From the NCBI RefSeq assembly GCF_014489555.1, contig NZ_CP060784.1, positions 186,001 through 250,000 of the forward strand: a stretch of 64,000 nucleotides of DNA, given 5' to 3'. This DNA comes from Hymenobacter qilianensis (lineage in GTDB: Bacteria; Bacteroidota; Bacteroidia; Cytophagales; Hymenobacteraceae). The position numbers were made by a program, and so were the translations under genes. Each line of letters opens with the position of its first letter. The stretch's first letter is position 1. The notes under the pieces were generated by a model that was not told the DNA's origin, did no database searches, and saw nothing but the letters and a program-made list of their open reading frames with translations. Positions 18,573 through 28,292 of this stretch are shown here, piece by piece.

Positions 18573-19382
18573 TTAAGCAGCAGCCGACTCGCCGTTCTCA
18601 CGGTCTTCGATGGCCTTGCGCAGCTTAGCCACAGCCTGGGTAGCACGCTCCTCGTCCAGACGGTTGATGTTAAGCAACATCTTGGTCTTCTCCTGGCGCG
18701 TAATCACCGGGTGGTTGAGCAGACGGATAATCTCCTCCTTCTGCGCAGCCGTAGCATACGCAATGGCAGGGGCCGGAGCCTCAACAGGCTCAGCAGGTAT
18801 GGCCTTCATGGGCGTAGCCTCAGCAGCTACAGTGGCGGGAGCAGCAGCAGGGGCTACGGTCAGCGCGGGCTTAGCCTCGGGCTGGTTGCCACCATACTCC
18901 ATCTCCTCAGCAGGCGTAGGCTCGTAGCCGGCAGCGCGAATGATCCAAGCGAGGATATTGCGGTATGCCTTGCCAATAGCACGCGTCTGCGCCATGCTCA
19001 TGATGGCAAACTCCTGGTAGAACTTCTTACCCGACTCTTTATTCGAGCATACAGCAAAGCCAGCGCCTACTGTATGACCCGAACGCAGGTCGAACAAAGT
19101 TACTTTAGCTTGATATTTCAACTCCGTCTCGGTGCTGACATTGATGACGTGGTCAACGATGGGCACGATGCCCAAGCGCGAGCCAGCGTACTGCCAGCCT
19201 TCCACGTTCACAAACTCTTTGCCCTGCACTGTCGTCGTGAGCTTGTTGTCTTTAATGAACTTCGCCAGATCAGTAGCCAAGTGCAACGTCTCATCGGAGC
19301 GCGAAATATCGTAGCTCTCAATCTTGCTCTTGCGAGCTTGTTCTTTAACGGGTTTGGTTACTTCGTTCATGGCGGTTTCCAT
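18573..19382 (-). CDS. Phage/plasmid-type DNA-metabolism protein (ERF/Sak-like, function unproven)
   Basis: About 270 residues from METAMNEVTKP (or 266 from ATG 19370). The N-terminal two thirds contain FVNVEGWQYAGSRLGIVPIV, TLFDLRSGHTVGAGFAVCSN and SMAQTRAIGKAYRNILAWII followed by AAGYEPTPAEEME. This pattern recurs in phage and plasmid proteins thought to act in single-strand annealing or replication. An Ala/Pro-rich linker follows, then a C-terminal helical part (EEIIRLLNHPVITRQEKTKM) reminiscent of short C-terminal helices in such proteins. No other phage gene is nearby, so it may be a domesticated or stranded cargo gene. The family assignment is from memory of motifs only. Confidence 0.55.
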   Translation of the reverse strand: METAMNEVTKPVKEQARKSKIESYDISRSDETLHLATDLAKFIKDNKLTTTVQGKEFVNVEGWQYAGSRLGIVPIVDHVINVSTETELKYQAKVTLFDLRSGHTVGAGFAVCSNKESGKKFYQEFAIMSMAQTRAIGKAYRNILAWIIRAAGYEPTPAEEMEYGGNQPEAKPALTVAPAAAPATVAAEATPMKAIPAEPVEAPAPAIAYATAAQKEEIIRLLNHPVITRQEKTKMLLNINRLDEERATQAVAKLRKAIEDRENGESAAA

Positions 19383-19589
19383 AAGTGTCCTGTAGTACGT
19401 TTTGTTATTTGGGTATATAACTAAAGATACGTGCGAATGGTGCAAAAAGCGCGCTTTTTATATGTAATTTTTATCTCTGATTATCAGTAAGTTATGAATT
19501 AAATTCCTAAAATTTTTAGAAAACTAAAAAACAGGTACTTCTTAGCTCACTAGCAACGCTTTTGTGAAGTGGCCTGGTTTCAATTTAAC

Positions 19590-19637
19590 AGCATAAAAAT
19601 GCCCCCAGAAACCATCTGGGGGGCATTTTTATGCTGC
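19590..19637. terminator. Terminator-like hairpin built from the repeat word
   Basis: CAGCATAAAAATGCCCCCAG and CTGGGGGGCATTTTTATGCTG pair almost perfectly around AAACCAT. It is in the 326-nt gap between the 18573 gene and the lolD-like gene, which otherwise holds only the REP element next to it and an AT-rich stretch (19441-19560). Confidence 0.8.
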
Positions 19638-19643
19638 TTAAGA

Positions 19644-19744
19644 GGCGGTCATGCAGCGTGCAGCGAAGCATCTCGCGTGCTGACGTAGGATTACTAATCT
19701 TATATCAGCAGGCGAGATGCTTCGCTGCGCGCTGCATGACCGGC
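19644..19744. repeat. Palindromic REP-like element, copy 2
   Basis: GCGGTCATGCAGCGTGCAGC with GAAGCATCTCGCGTGCTGAC on the left, and GGCGAGATGCTTCGCTGC with GCGCTGCATGACCGGC on the right. Same family as the element at 10232; it lies downstream of the ABC ATPase gene. Confidence 0.85.
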
Positions 19745-19771
19745 TAGAGATAACTATTTAGTAACGAAACT

Positions 19772-20463
19772 CTACTCCGTGATGTAGCCGTCTTTCATAG
19801 TAATAGTCCGGTCGGCCATTTCGGCGAGCTGGTCATTGTGCGTTACAATGACGAAGGTCTGGCCTAGCTCTTTGCGCAGCAGAAAGAAAATCTGGTGCAG
19901 TTCCTGGGCGTTCTGCGAATCGAGGTTGCCGCTGGGCTCGTCGGCGAAGATGATTTCGGGCGAGTTGATCAGCGCCCGCGCCACCGCCGTACGCTGCTGC
20001 TCCCCACCCGACATTTCGGAAGGCTTGTGGTCGGCGCGGCGCTCCAGATTCAGCATACCGAGCAATTCGCGGGCCCGCACGCGCACTTCCTTTTCGGAGC
20101 GACCCGCCAGATACGCTGGCAAGCACACATTTTCCAAGGCCGTGAACTCGGGCAGCAGGTTATGAAACTGGAAGATAAAGCCGATATGGCGGTTGCGAAA
20201 CCGCGCCAGATCGGAGCGCCCTAAGGAGCTAACCGACTGTCCATCAAACAATACCTCGCCCGTATCCGGATTATCCAAGGTGCCCAGAATGTGCAGCAAG
20301 GTACTTTTGCCCGCCCCGACGAACCAACGATGGACACGATTTCCGACTTCTCAATCGTCAGGTCGATGCCCTTGAGCACTTCCAGCGTGTTGTAGCTTTT
20401 GCGAATATTGATGGCCTGCAGCAAACGATCAGCGAATTGGGGTGAGCAGTTGGGAACGAACAA
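19772..20463 (-). CDS. lolD: ABC transporter ATPase, LolD-like (frameshifted in the Walker A motif)
   Basis: 230 residues after repair. Motifs: Walker [17 protein letters not shown]-loop [17 protein letters not shown], signature [16 protein letters not shown], Walker [15 protein letters not shown] and switch histidine IVTHND. The sequence is typical of the LolD/MacB branch; LolCDE moves lipoproteins out of the inner membrane toward the outer membrane. No permease gene is adjacent, so the partner is encoded elsewhere. The frame breaks at ~20316: TCGGGGCGGGC needs one more G to read S-G-A-G-K. The start ATG 20463 is the most upstream; a slightly later start is possible. Confidence 0.85.
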
Positions 20464-20596
20464 AGCTACGGATCAATCGCAGATTATGGCGTCAGATTCA
20501 ATTCCTTAGCGAGTGAGGCAGCGCTGGGGGGCAAATTCCAGTTCTGCTGCTTTCGTTTTAGCTTCAAGCGGCTTATAATTGGTTGATAATCTGTTT

Positions 20597-21721
20597 ATGC
20601 CAAATTCCCTGCTGTTCCGCCGCTGGTGGGCTGTTGTTCCATTGCTAACCATTCTGGGTCTGGTGACTGTGCTGGCGGCTGGCTGGTGGTGGCCACGCAC
20701 GGCTCCCTCGTACCCAATCACGGCTGCTACGGCGCGGTTTAGCATCTCGGCCAACCTGGCTAACCGGATGCGCGGCGTAAGCTGGGTTGGCAGCGACTCC
20801 ATTACCGATATTGAGCTGGCGCCGCTGACCCGGCATAATGTTACCTGGATAGCCCAGACGCCCTTTGGCTGGCAGCGCGGTGCCACCTCCCCCACCATTG
20901 GCATGAATACGGGCCGCGGCCGCGTGTACTGGGGCGAAAGCGACGCTGGCCTGATTCAAACAGCCCAACTAGCCCGTAAGCGCGGCCAATATATCTTGCT
21001 CAAACCTCACCTTTGGGTGCGCGGCGACGGCACCTGGCCCGGCGACATCCGTATGACCTCCGAGGCCGACTGGAAAGCCTGGTTTCAAAGCTACACGACC
21101 TTTATACTGCACTACGCGGAGCTAGCCGAGCATCAGAAGCTCGACGGCCTGTGCATCGGAACCGAGCTAGAGCAAACGACTACTGCCGCTCACGAAGCCG
21201 AGTGGCGCACCCTGATAAAGCAAATTCGCCAGGTGTACCACGGCCCGCTCACCTATGCCGCCAACTGGAGCGGCGAGTATGAGCATATTCGCTTCTGGGA
21301 CGCGCTGGACTACATTGGCATTCAGGCTTATTTTCCGCTCACCAAAAACAGCAAGCCTACCAAAGCCGAGCTACTGGCCGGCTGGCAGCCCCACCTGAAG
21401 GCCATCGAGCGGGTGCAGAAACGCTTCAGCAAGCCCGTAGTTTTCACCGAAATGGGCTATAAATGCACCCCGGATGCAGCCGTTGAGCCGTGGGTGTGGC
21501 CGGATCGCACCGCGGCTTTCCTGCAACTCGATGAAGGCACGCAAGCCGCCTGCTACGCCGCTATGTTCGAGACATTTTGGCCCAAAAGGTGGTTTGGGGG
21601 GCTTTTTGTCTGGAAATGGTATCCGAAACTAGCCGCCGACGGCCCCGCCCGGCGTCACGCCGACTTTACGCCCCAGCATAAGCAAGCTGCGCAGGTAATG
21701 GCCCAGTGGTTTGGCAAGTAG
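20597..21721 (+). CDS. Glycoside hydrolase, GH113-like TIM barrel
   Basis: 374 residues with one N-terminal membrane/signal segment (WAVVPLLTILGLVTVLAAGWWW). The body is a TIM barrel: MRGVSWVG, VTWIAQTPFGWQRG, ILLKPHLWVRGDGTWPGDI, LCIGTELEQTT (likely acid/base Glu), YIGIQAYFPLT, VVFTEMGYKCTP (likely nucleophile Glu) and FVWKWYP. This order is that of GH113 and related beta-mannanase-like proteins; the true substrate is not certain. It is divergent from lolD. No frameshift. Confidence 0.8.
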   Translation: MPNSLLFRRWWAVVPLLTILGLVTVLAAGWWWPRTAPSYPITAATARFSISANLANRMRGVSWVGSDSITDIELAPLTRHNVTWIAQTPFGWQRGATSPTIGMNTGRGRVYWGESDAGLIQTAQLARKRGQYILLKPHLWVRGDGTWPGDIRMTSEADWKAWFQSYTTFILHYAELAEHQKLDGLCIGTELEQTTTAAHEAEWRTLIKQIRQVYHGPLTYAANWSGEYEHIRFWDALDYIGIQAYFPLTKNSKPTKAELLAGWQPHLKAIERVQKRFSKPVVFTEMGYKCTPDAAVEPWVWPDRTAAFLQLDEGTQAACYAAMFETFWPKRWFGGLFVWKWYPKLAADGPARRHADFTPQHKQAAQVMAQWFGK

Positions 21722-21807
21722 CTTGGGGATAAGTAGCAACCCGCGTCGCATTTTTGCCTACTTTCGTGCACTGAACACCACCCCATCATCCCATTGAACT
21801 GACCTCT

Positions 21808-23010
21808 ATGAACATTCACGAGTATCAGGGTAAAGAAATTCTCAAAAGCTACGGCGTACGCATTCAAGAAGGCGTCGTGGCCGATACGCCCGAGGAAGCC
21901 GTAGCCGCCGCCAAGCGCCTGACTGAAGAAACCGGCACCAGCTGGTACGTTATCAAAGCGCAGATTCACGCCGGTGGGCGGGGCAAAGGAGGCGGCGTAA
22001 AGCTGGCCAAGAACCTGGAGCAAGTGAAGGACATAGCCGGCCAGATCATTGGCATGCAGCTGGTTACGAAGCAAACGGGTGCCGAAGGTCGCAAAGTGCA
22101 TAAGGTGCTTATTGCCCAAGACGTGTACTACCCCGGCGACTCAGAGCCCAAAGAATACTACATGAGCGTATTGCTGGATCGCTCAACGGGCCAGAACGTG
22201 ATTATCTATACCACCGAGGGCGGCATGGACATCGAGGAGGTGGCCGAGCAGCACCCCGAGAAGATTCACCGCGAGCACATTGACCCCCGCGTAGGCTTGC
22301 AGGGCTTCCAGGCCCGCAAAATCGCCTTCAACCTCGGCCTCACCGGCGACGCGCAAAAGGAGATGGTGAAGTTCGTAACGGCGCTTTACAAAGCCTACGA
22401 CGAAACCGACTCGGCCATGTTCGAAATCAACCCCGTGTTGAAGACCTCGGACAACAAGATTTTGGCCGTTGACGCCAAAGTAACCCTCGACGAAAACGCC
22501 CTCTACCGCCACAAAGACTTCGCCGCCCTGCGCGACACCAACGAGGAAGACCCGCTGGAAGTAGAAGCCTCCGAGTCGAACCTGAACTATGTGAAGCTCG
22601 ACGGCAACGTAGGCTGCATGGTGAACGGCGCCGGCCTGGCCATGGCTACCATGGACATCATCAAGCTCAGCGGCGGCGAGCCGGCCAACTTCCTCGACGT
22701 AGGGGGTGGGGCCAACGCCCAGACCGTAGAAGCTGGCTTCCGCATCATCCTGAAGGACCCGAACGTGAAGGCCATCCTCATCAACATCTTCGGCGGAATC
22801 GTGCGCTGCGACCGGGTTGCGAATGGTGTAGTGGAAGCTTACAAGAACATCGGCGACATTAAGGTGCCCATCATCGTGCGCCTGCAAGGCACCAACGCCG
22901 AGGAAGGCGCCCGCATCATCGACGAGTCGGGCCTGAAGGTATTCTCGGCCGTATTGCTGAAGGATGCTGCTCAAAAAGTAAAAGAAGTACTGGCATCCCA
23001 GAACGCATAG
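21808..23010 (+). CDS. sucC: Succinate--CoA ligase (ADP-forming) subunit beta
   Basis: 400 residues, standard length. [17 protein letters not shown] is the classic N-terminus. The ATP-grasp part contains [17 protein letters not shown] and the C-terminal part contains [17 protein letters not shown] and [19 protein letters not shown]. With SucD it interconverts succinyl-CoA and succinate in the citric acid cycle with ATP formation. sucD is not adjacent. Single gene ending at a strong terminator. Confidence 0.98.
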   Translation: MNIHEYQGKEILKSYGVRIQEGVVADTPEEAVAAAKRLTEETGTSWYVIKAQIHAGGRGKGGGVKLAKNLEQVKDIAGQIIGMQLVTKQTGAEGRKVHKVLIAQDVYYPGDSEPKEYYMSVLLDRSTGQNVIIYTTEGGMDIEEVAEQHPEKIHREHIDPRVGLQGFQARKIAFNLGLTGDAQKEMVKFVTALYKAYDETDSAMFEINPVLKTSDNKILAVDAKVTLDENALYRHKDFAALRDTNEEDPLEVEASESNLNYVKLDGNVGCMVNGAGLAMATMDIIKLSGGEPANFLDVGGGANAQTVEAGFRIILKDPNVKAILINIFGGIVRCDRVANGVVEAYKNIGDIKVPIIVRLQGTNAEEGARIIDESGLKVFSAVLLKDAAQKVKEVLASQNA

Positions 23011-23028
23011 TGCCACTGCAAATTCAGC

Positions 23029-23063
23029 AAAAAGCCCCCAGATTCTTTCTGGGGGCTTTTTTA
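23029..23063. terminator. Terminator of sucC built from the repeat word
   Basis: AAAAAGCCCCCAGA and TCTGGGGGCTTTTTT form the stem around TTCTT, with A and T tracts on the outside. Confidence 0.88.
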
Positions 23064-23145
23064 TGTGTATTTAATAGATGGGAAAACCAAGCTGTTGCGC
23101 TCGTATTTTCAGTTGCGTTGAAGCTTGTTGGTTTTCACTCTCTAC

Positions 23146-23628
23146 TTAGCCGTGTTGGGCTACACCAGCATTTTCGCTAGCTTCTACCGGAATAGCTTTG
23201 CCCATCACTCGCAGCTCTACTTCCATATTGCCGCGGGTGCCTACTGAATAAGGACAGATTCTATGCGCCTGACGTACCATCTCAATGGTCTTTTGCTCGT
23301 CGAATTTTTTCAAATCGACATCAAGAATAGCGCTCAAGCCATACGCCTCGCCTTCCTGAAACAGGGTTACGGAGCATTTAACTTCACTCTGTGGATCGAG
23401 GCGGTCGCCGGCACGCTGGGCTATTACTAGCAGCGCCTGCTGAAAACAGGAAGAATAGCCGGCGGCAAATAGCTCCTCAGGGTTGGTAGCGCCTTTTTTG
23501 CCCCCCAGTCCCTCCGGCACAGACATATCCAGATCAATGATGCCCGTGGCGGAGCGTACGTGGCCACTGCGGCCACCAACAGCCGCAGCATCGGCCGTGT
23601 AAAGCGTTTTTTTCTCGTTAGTAGACAT
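23146..23628 (-). CDS. Second Ohr/OsmC family peroxide-resistance protein
   Basis: 160 residues from MSTNEKKTLYTADAAAVGG; the longer frame to 23718 has no family match before this methionine. Both redox cysteines are present in FAAGYSSCFQQALL and AHRICPYSVGTRGNMEV. It is a diverged paralogue of the ohr gene at 14314 and lacks an adjacent regulator. The upstream codons cross a TTTTTTGCCCCCCAG word at 23500 that encodes LGGKKG. Likely cytoplasmic. Confidence 0.9.
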   Translation of the reverse strand: MSTNEKKTLYTADAAAVGGRSGHVRSATGIIDLDMSVPEGLGGKKGATNPEELFAAGYSSCFQQALLVIAQRAGDRLDPQSEVKCSVTLFQEGEAYGLSAILDVDLKKFDEQKTIEMVRQAHRICPYSVGTRGNMEVELRVMGKAIPVEASENAGVAQHG

Positions 23629-23719
23629 AAGGTATGAGTTCGGATTGTGTGCTAGAGTTAACTCATTTTCGCGCTCTAAGGTTATACGGCCCCACTGAAC
23701 TGCGCTAAATGCCCCCACG

Positions 23720-23751
23720 TTTGGCTAGGCGTATTTTTCTCTCTACTTTTG
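23720..23751 (+). promoter_or_regulatory. Promoter of tRNA-Arg
   Basis: TTTG (23720-23723), 20 nt, then TACTTTTG (23744-23751), a full match to the Bacteroidota promoter pattern. The -7 box ends 10 nt before the mature tRNA. Confidence 0.8.
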
Positions 23752-23761
23752 CCCACCTTCC

Positions 23762-23833
23762 GGTCACGTCGTACAACGGATAGTATGAGAGTTTCCGAAG
23801 CTCTTGATCTAGGTTCGATTCCTAGCGTGACCA
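23762..23833 (+). tRNA. tRNA-Arg(CCG)
   Basis: Cloverleaf with acceptor GGTCACG/CGTGACC, anticodon stem AGAGT/GCTCT around TTCCGAA (anticodon CCG) and T arm CTAGGTTCGATTCCTAG; discriminator A, no encoded CCA. It reads CGG codons. Confidence 0.95.
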
Positions 23834-23846
23834 CTTATAATATTCT

Positions 23847-23883
23847 AAAAGGCCCTTTGCATTACGTAAAGGGCCTTTTTGTT
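23847..23883 (+). terminator. Terminator of tRNA-Arg
   Basis: AAAAGGCCCTTT and AAAGGGCCTTTTT form a stem around a short loop (GCATTACGT), followed by a T tract, 14 nt after the tRNA. Confidence 0.88.
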
Positions 23884-24139
23884 TTTCACATGAAGTCTTT
23901 TTGATGAGAAACCTAGATTTGCTTCGCTATTCTCTGTCTAGTATAGAGCGCCCTGTGGAGCACAGCTTAGGATATAGCGGCGAATAGTAAATCGAGAAGC
24001 ATTTAGCTATATTACTCGTTCGAAATAATCTCTATCATGAGATTATAAGGTAGGAAAGGGTATCATTTTTGAATTCCGTTCACTCCTTTACTAACTCTGC
24101 AAATACCCTCTTGCGCAGCTAACTCATCTTTATAACTTT

Positions 24140-24331
24140 ATGGAAGTACATCTACTTAATACCACCTCAGATTCTCAACCGCTCAGCAATAAATCCAAGC
24201 ATAAAGCTGTGCTAGCTAGTCAGCATTGGGTTGTGACGGATAATGAGACAGCGCGTAAAGTGAAGTATATTTTCCGCCCAAATGGCGACTTGTTAATCAC
24301 TCAGATAAAGGCAGGCAAAGGTTCCAATTGA
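24140..24331 (+). CDS. Small hypothetical protein
   Basis: 63 codons from ATG 24140 (MEVHLLNTTSDSQPLSNKS). It is hydrophilic, without signal peptide or membrane segment. TAACTTTA just upstream is a weak -7-like box. No family recognised; it may be chance in this AT-rich stretch. Confidence 0.35.
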   Translation: MEVHLLNTTSDSQPLSNKSKHKAVLASQHWVVTDNETARKVKYIFRPNGDLLITQIKAGKGSN

Positions 24332-24726
24332 TTGCTCCCGGACTTACGGAGCAGACAGTAGGTAGTTAACTCTGCTTGCTGCTTTTGTGTTCGGCTCCCT
24401 CTTCCGGCTTTCCTATCTACTTATACTCCGTCTGCGTTCTCAGGCTAAGCCTCTCCGCAACAGTGGCAACATGCTTCTGCTGTTAAGCGCTCTTGCTCAG
24501 AGTCACCCGACAATAAAATCATTACCGAAAAAGATGGCAAGGATTAGTTACGCGTTTGTTCAAAAGCCAATTACTTAATAGCATTTTCCGTAAACGTTTA
24601 AGTAATCCTATGATGCCACAATGGCTTACTATTCATCTATAAAAGTCTGATATTAAATTATTTACTATAGATTATAAATGTATATTAGCCTTATGAGAGC
24701 CACTTCTCATTTGTAACTATACTATT

Positions 24727-24930
24727 ATGGCTACGTGGATAATTGCGCACCAAACTTGGTTGCTGGCCTTAACCGGAATACTGATTTCCATTTTAGGAGT
24801 GAATACTATACTGAACAGGTGGCAAGCTATTGTATTGAAGAATCGTAGGGAGACTAGCATCAGTACAATTGGGAGTAATCGACCGGATTTCGATTTAGAC
24901 AATACTTCCTCTCATACCCCAGAACACTAA
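24727..24930 (+). CDS. Small single-pass membrane protein, hypothetical
   Basis: 67 codons. The N-terminus MATWIIAHQTWLLALTGI runs into a membrane segment to about residue 28, followed by a basic stop-transfer (LNRWQAIVLKNRRE) and a hydrophilic tail. The layout (W-rich short N-terminus, membrane segment, soluble tail) is like that of the ORF at 25234. No known family. Confidence 0.45.
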   Translation: MATWIIAHQTWLLALTGILISILGVNTILNRWQAIVLKNRRETSISTIGSNRPDFDLDNTSSHTPEH

Positions 24931-25233
24931 CTAGATGCTACTAACGCCATTATCGCCACAAGTAATTGAGCCAGTAATAGTGTGACTGTTATTACAAACG
25001 AGGAAATATTCGAACTGTATTACACATAATTTCAGTAGCACAGGTTATAACTTATATGCTTATCAGTCAGGTATTTGTATAGCCTGTGCTTGCATAGCTC
25101 TTGGAAGCCCAGTAGGGCTTAAACAGTGTGTTATCATATATATAATAAAGCAAATGCAATAATTATTGGTATTGAATTATAACTTTCTTAACTTGGCCTA
25201 TATTTATAACATTTGTGATTTTTACCGGAATAT

Positions 25234-25472
25234 ATGACGGAGTGGTTAATTGAGAATAGAGAATGGTTAGGTACTGCTATTCCTTTCTCTGCTATTATGA
25301 GTGCAATTATTTTTTTGCTTTTAAGCAGTAAGGATAAACCTGCAGCTCCTCAACAAGAGCGCAAGGGAATACTGTGCCTTTTATAAGCAATGGTTTGGGA
25401 TATGCTGTCAGTAATAAGATAGAGTTTCCAATCCTTATGCCTGAGCATAAGCAGATTGCGTTTATAAAATAA
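25234..25472 (+). CDS. Small single-pass membrane protein, hypothetical (possible one-base frameshift)
   Basis: As given the frame runs from ATG 25234 to TAA 25386 (50 codons): MTEWLIENREWLGTAIPFS, a membrane segment (SAIMSAIIFLLLSS) and a charged tail. Adding one G in AAGGGAATAC (~25366) would extend it to TAA 25470 with a sensible tail (NTVPFISNGLGYAVSNKIEF), which fits the pattern of G/C-run losses elsewhere in the window. Short N-terminal anchors of the form W-x-x-x-N-x-E/Q-W-L are seen in small Bacteroidota proteins; no function is known. Confidence 0.4.
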
Positions 25473-25745
25473 GTCGGTATTTGGGAAGTCATGATCCGGC
25501 CAAAGACTTGTAGCTAGAGTGGCGTGTGCCTTCTATAGCGAGTTATCCAATCGGGCGCAAATTCGTGCCCTACATATAGCCTAAAAGGCTGCCCCCGTAG
25601 TAACGGGGATGAACAATTTAGAGGAGACCAAAGGAAAAGGCAGATAGCACCGGAAGTGGAGTTTCAGCGTCGCATCCATTCCAGTCCCTCAGATAGACCT
25701 GATTATTCGCTGGAAGCACTATACGTGTCCGATTGGTGAGCATCA

Positions 25746-28137
25746 CTACTCACTTTTGGCAGGAATAGGAAGAGCCACGCGTACTGTAGTTCCCCGATCG
25801 GGATGGGAGTCGAGCGAAAAACGCCCCCCAAGTAGCTCAGCACGGTTGCGAATACTGATAATGCCCATACCTGGGTCGGAAACGACTAATGGAGATTCAG
25901 GCATTCCTTGGCCATCATCCTGCACACTAAGAACAATCTGATCATCCTCGTGCTCCACCTGGATGTGTACTTGGTGGGCATTAGCATGCTTGATTGCGTT
26001 GCTCAGCAGCTCCTGAACAATGCGGTACACGGACAGCTCCAGGAGTAACGGGCGGGGCTGATCCAGACCAGTCAGATGCAGGTAAACTTTCAGCTTGCTC
26101 TGCGGAATATGCTTAACCAGCTCTTGTAGCGCCACCTCTAAGCCAAAGTCTTCTAGGATACCGGGCGTCAGTTGGTGCGAAACATTGCGCGTGGCCTGAA
26201 TTGCTTCGTTGAGCACTTGCAACACAGCCGGATCGGGGGGGCACGGCCCTCCATTCTCAAGATTAAGCTTGGTCACGTAGAGCAGTTGGCCGACTCCATT
26301 GTGTAGTGCCTCAGCGATACGCTTGCGCTCCGCCTCCTGGGCGGCAAATACAGCCCGCACGATGGTTTGCTGGTGCTGACGCTGAAGCTGAACAGCATCG
26401 GCAAGCATGCGGTTGCGCTCGGTTATGTCACGAATGGTAATCAGGATACCGGTCACTTCGCTCCTGTCAGTGTTTTTCAGGGGCACATAATATATGTCGT
26501 AGCTACCGGGTCGGAGCCTTAAGGTGTGATTAAATAATGTAATGGGCTTCCCCTTAAGGACCTGCTCCAGCACGTTCCTTATCTCGGGCGTTTCGAGGAG
26601 ATGAGGAAGCACCTCGAAAAACGACCGACCCAACGCCTGCTCTTCCGGCACAGAGGTATACTGGACGGCGTTCTGATTCCATGCAGTCACGCATAGGTTG
26701 AGATCTAGCGATACCAGACAGTCAAGGCTGTGGTCAATTACCTGCTTGCTAAAAGCCTTCTCGGCATGTAGTTTTTTCTTCCTCTGCTCCGACTCAGTGA
26801 TATCAAGGGAGAAGATGACAGCTTCCTGCTTTGCCTTATCGAAATAGCCAAAGTTCTGGTAATACACTTCTTTGCCTTCCCAAACAACATGGCTTATCGT
26901 ACTAATAGAATGGCCGGCTAAGAGGCGGCGCATGTGCTCGGCCTCATCAGGAAACCCATCAAAAATGCTAGCTCCCTGCAACTCATTATCCTGGATCCCC
27001 AAGGGGCGCAAACCTAAACCTATGAGTTCCAGAAATACTCCCGTATGGTCGAGTTTGGTCAACACCACCGGCATATCATGCACTATGTGTTCCAGAAGGC
27101 GATTTTTGTAACTTAGCTCCTGTTGGGCCTGGCGATGGGCACTGATATCACGCATTACTCCCAACAGCCGATCCGGTTGACCCTCTCTTTTTTCTATTTC
27201 GCCCCGAAACCTGACATAGCGAACCGCATTGTCGGCGCACATCACTCGAAACTCCAGCACTACGGATTGACTAGTTTGTTGCGACTTCGTCAGAACCTCG
27301 CCGGCTTGGTCCAAATCTTCGGGGTGCACTTGCCTGACAACTTCGGTGTGCGGCAACGGGCCTGATCCGGGGGCAAACCGAGTAGAGTACGGGCGCGCTC
27401 ATCAAGTACCACCTCTTTGCTCCCTAAGGTGTACATTACGGTGCCTACACCGGCAGCATCCAACGCCCGCTGCTTGTCTTCCTCGCTCTCACGGCGGCGC
27501 TGCTCGGCCATTTTGAGTGGGGTGATATCGCGCCAAACAGCATGCAGGAGCGTGTGCGTGTCCATCTGGACTGGCGTAAGCAGGATTTCTCCCCAAAACT
27601 CTTCACCCGTGCTGCGCTGCCCCAGCCACTCGTAGCGGTAGCGTCCCTGCGCCGCAGCCAGGCGGCAGTAGTCGTCGGCGCGCTCGCGGCTGGAATGACC
27701 GTCAGGTTGCTTCTGGGGGCAAATTCAGCAACATGGCGGCCCAGAAGCTGTTGCTTATCAGTTTCCCCAACCAGCGCCAGCAATGCCGCATTGCAGTCGA
27801 CGAAGTGGTTATCCACCAGCAGAAATACGGCATCGCTGCTGTACTCAAACAGCCGGTGAAACTTGTCGGCGGTGGGGTCGGCCGCGGCCGTGGTGTGGGC
27901 CGCAGCTTGTTGCAGAGCTTTTATCTGCTTTTGAGCGCGGTGCAGTTCCTGCTGCTGCAAGGCCAGCATGGTTTGATAGAGCAGCTCGGCGGGCGGCTCC
28001 GCAGTCAGGTGGGGCACGTCAGTGGCGGTCAGGTGCTGGAGTGCCTGCTGACGCAGCGCACTGATTTCCGAGGCTATGGGAGAAGGAAAGGATCTACTCA
28101 TGATCAAATCAGCTGGCTGCAGCATGCATGAGGCCAT
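25746..28137 (-). CDS. Multi-PAS sensor histidine kinase, NarL-partner type (two frameshifts)
   Basis: About 797 residues after repair, apparently cytoplasmic, with no clear membrane segment. An N-terminal helical part is followed by four PAS-type domains (starting near DKFHRLFEYSSDAVFLL, RALDAAGVGTVMYTLG, LEHIVHDMPVVLTKL and IDHSLDCLVSLDLNLCV). A HisKA_3 dimerisation part carries the phospho-acceptor in RKRIAEALHNGVGQLL, and a HATPase domain has ELLSNAIKHANAHQ and DDGQGMPES. The frame breaks at ~27714 (TTTGCCCCCAG, needs one C to read EFAPQKQPDG) and ~27362 (GGCCCG, needs one C to read DQAPLPHTEVV). The response regulator gene ends 155 nt upstream on the same strand, making a likely two-component pair. 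Confidence 0.85.
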
Positions 28138-28292
28138 TGCTAGCCGAACGGTTCGTGTATTGGCAAATTTGCCCCCCAGCGCATGATGAGGCTGAAGTAG
28201 TAAGCCACTGCCCTGCAGCGTGCTTTCTACACATAAGCGATACTCAATTTGGGGTTTATTTGTAAGCCAAGCAATACTTGAGCAAGCAGGAG

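Larger units (their letters stand above)
23884..25745. other. AT-rich, gene-poor stretch downstream of tRNA-Arg
   Basis: Nearly 1.9 kb with clearly lower GC than the rest of the window and no gene above 80 codons. It holds only a few tiny ORFs (24140, 24727, 25234), described separately. The parts 23884-24139, 24332-24726, 24931-25233 and 25473-25745 show no gene I can support. No integrase, no direct repeat of the tRNA 3' end and no insertion sequence were seen. Composition and position beside a tRNA suggest acquired or decayed DNA, but this is inference. Confidence 0.5.

Noticed and set aside
24387..24578. 63-codon ORF in the AT-rich stretch
   Set aside because: Low-complexity leucine/serine content, no promoter-like box and no clear protein pattern; probably chance.
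23762..25745. Integrated element with att sites at tRNA-Arg
   Set aside because: No integrase gene and no direct repeat of the tRNA 3' end were found downstream within the window.
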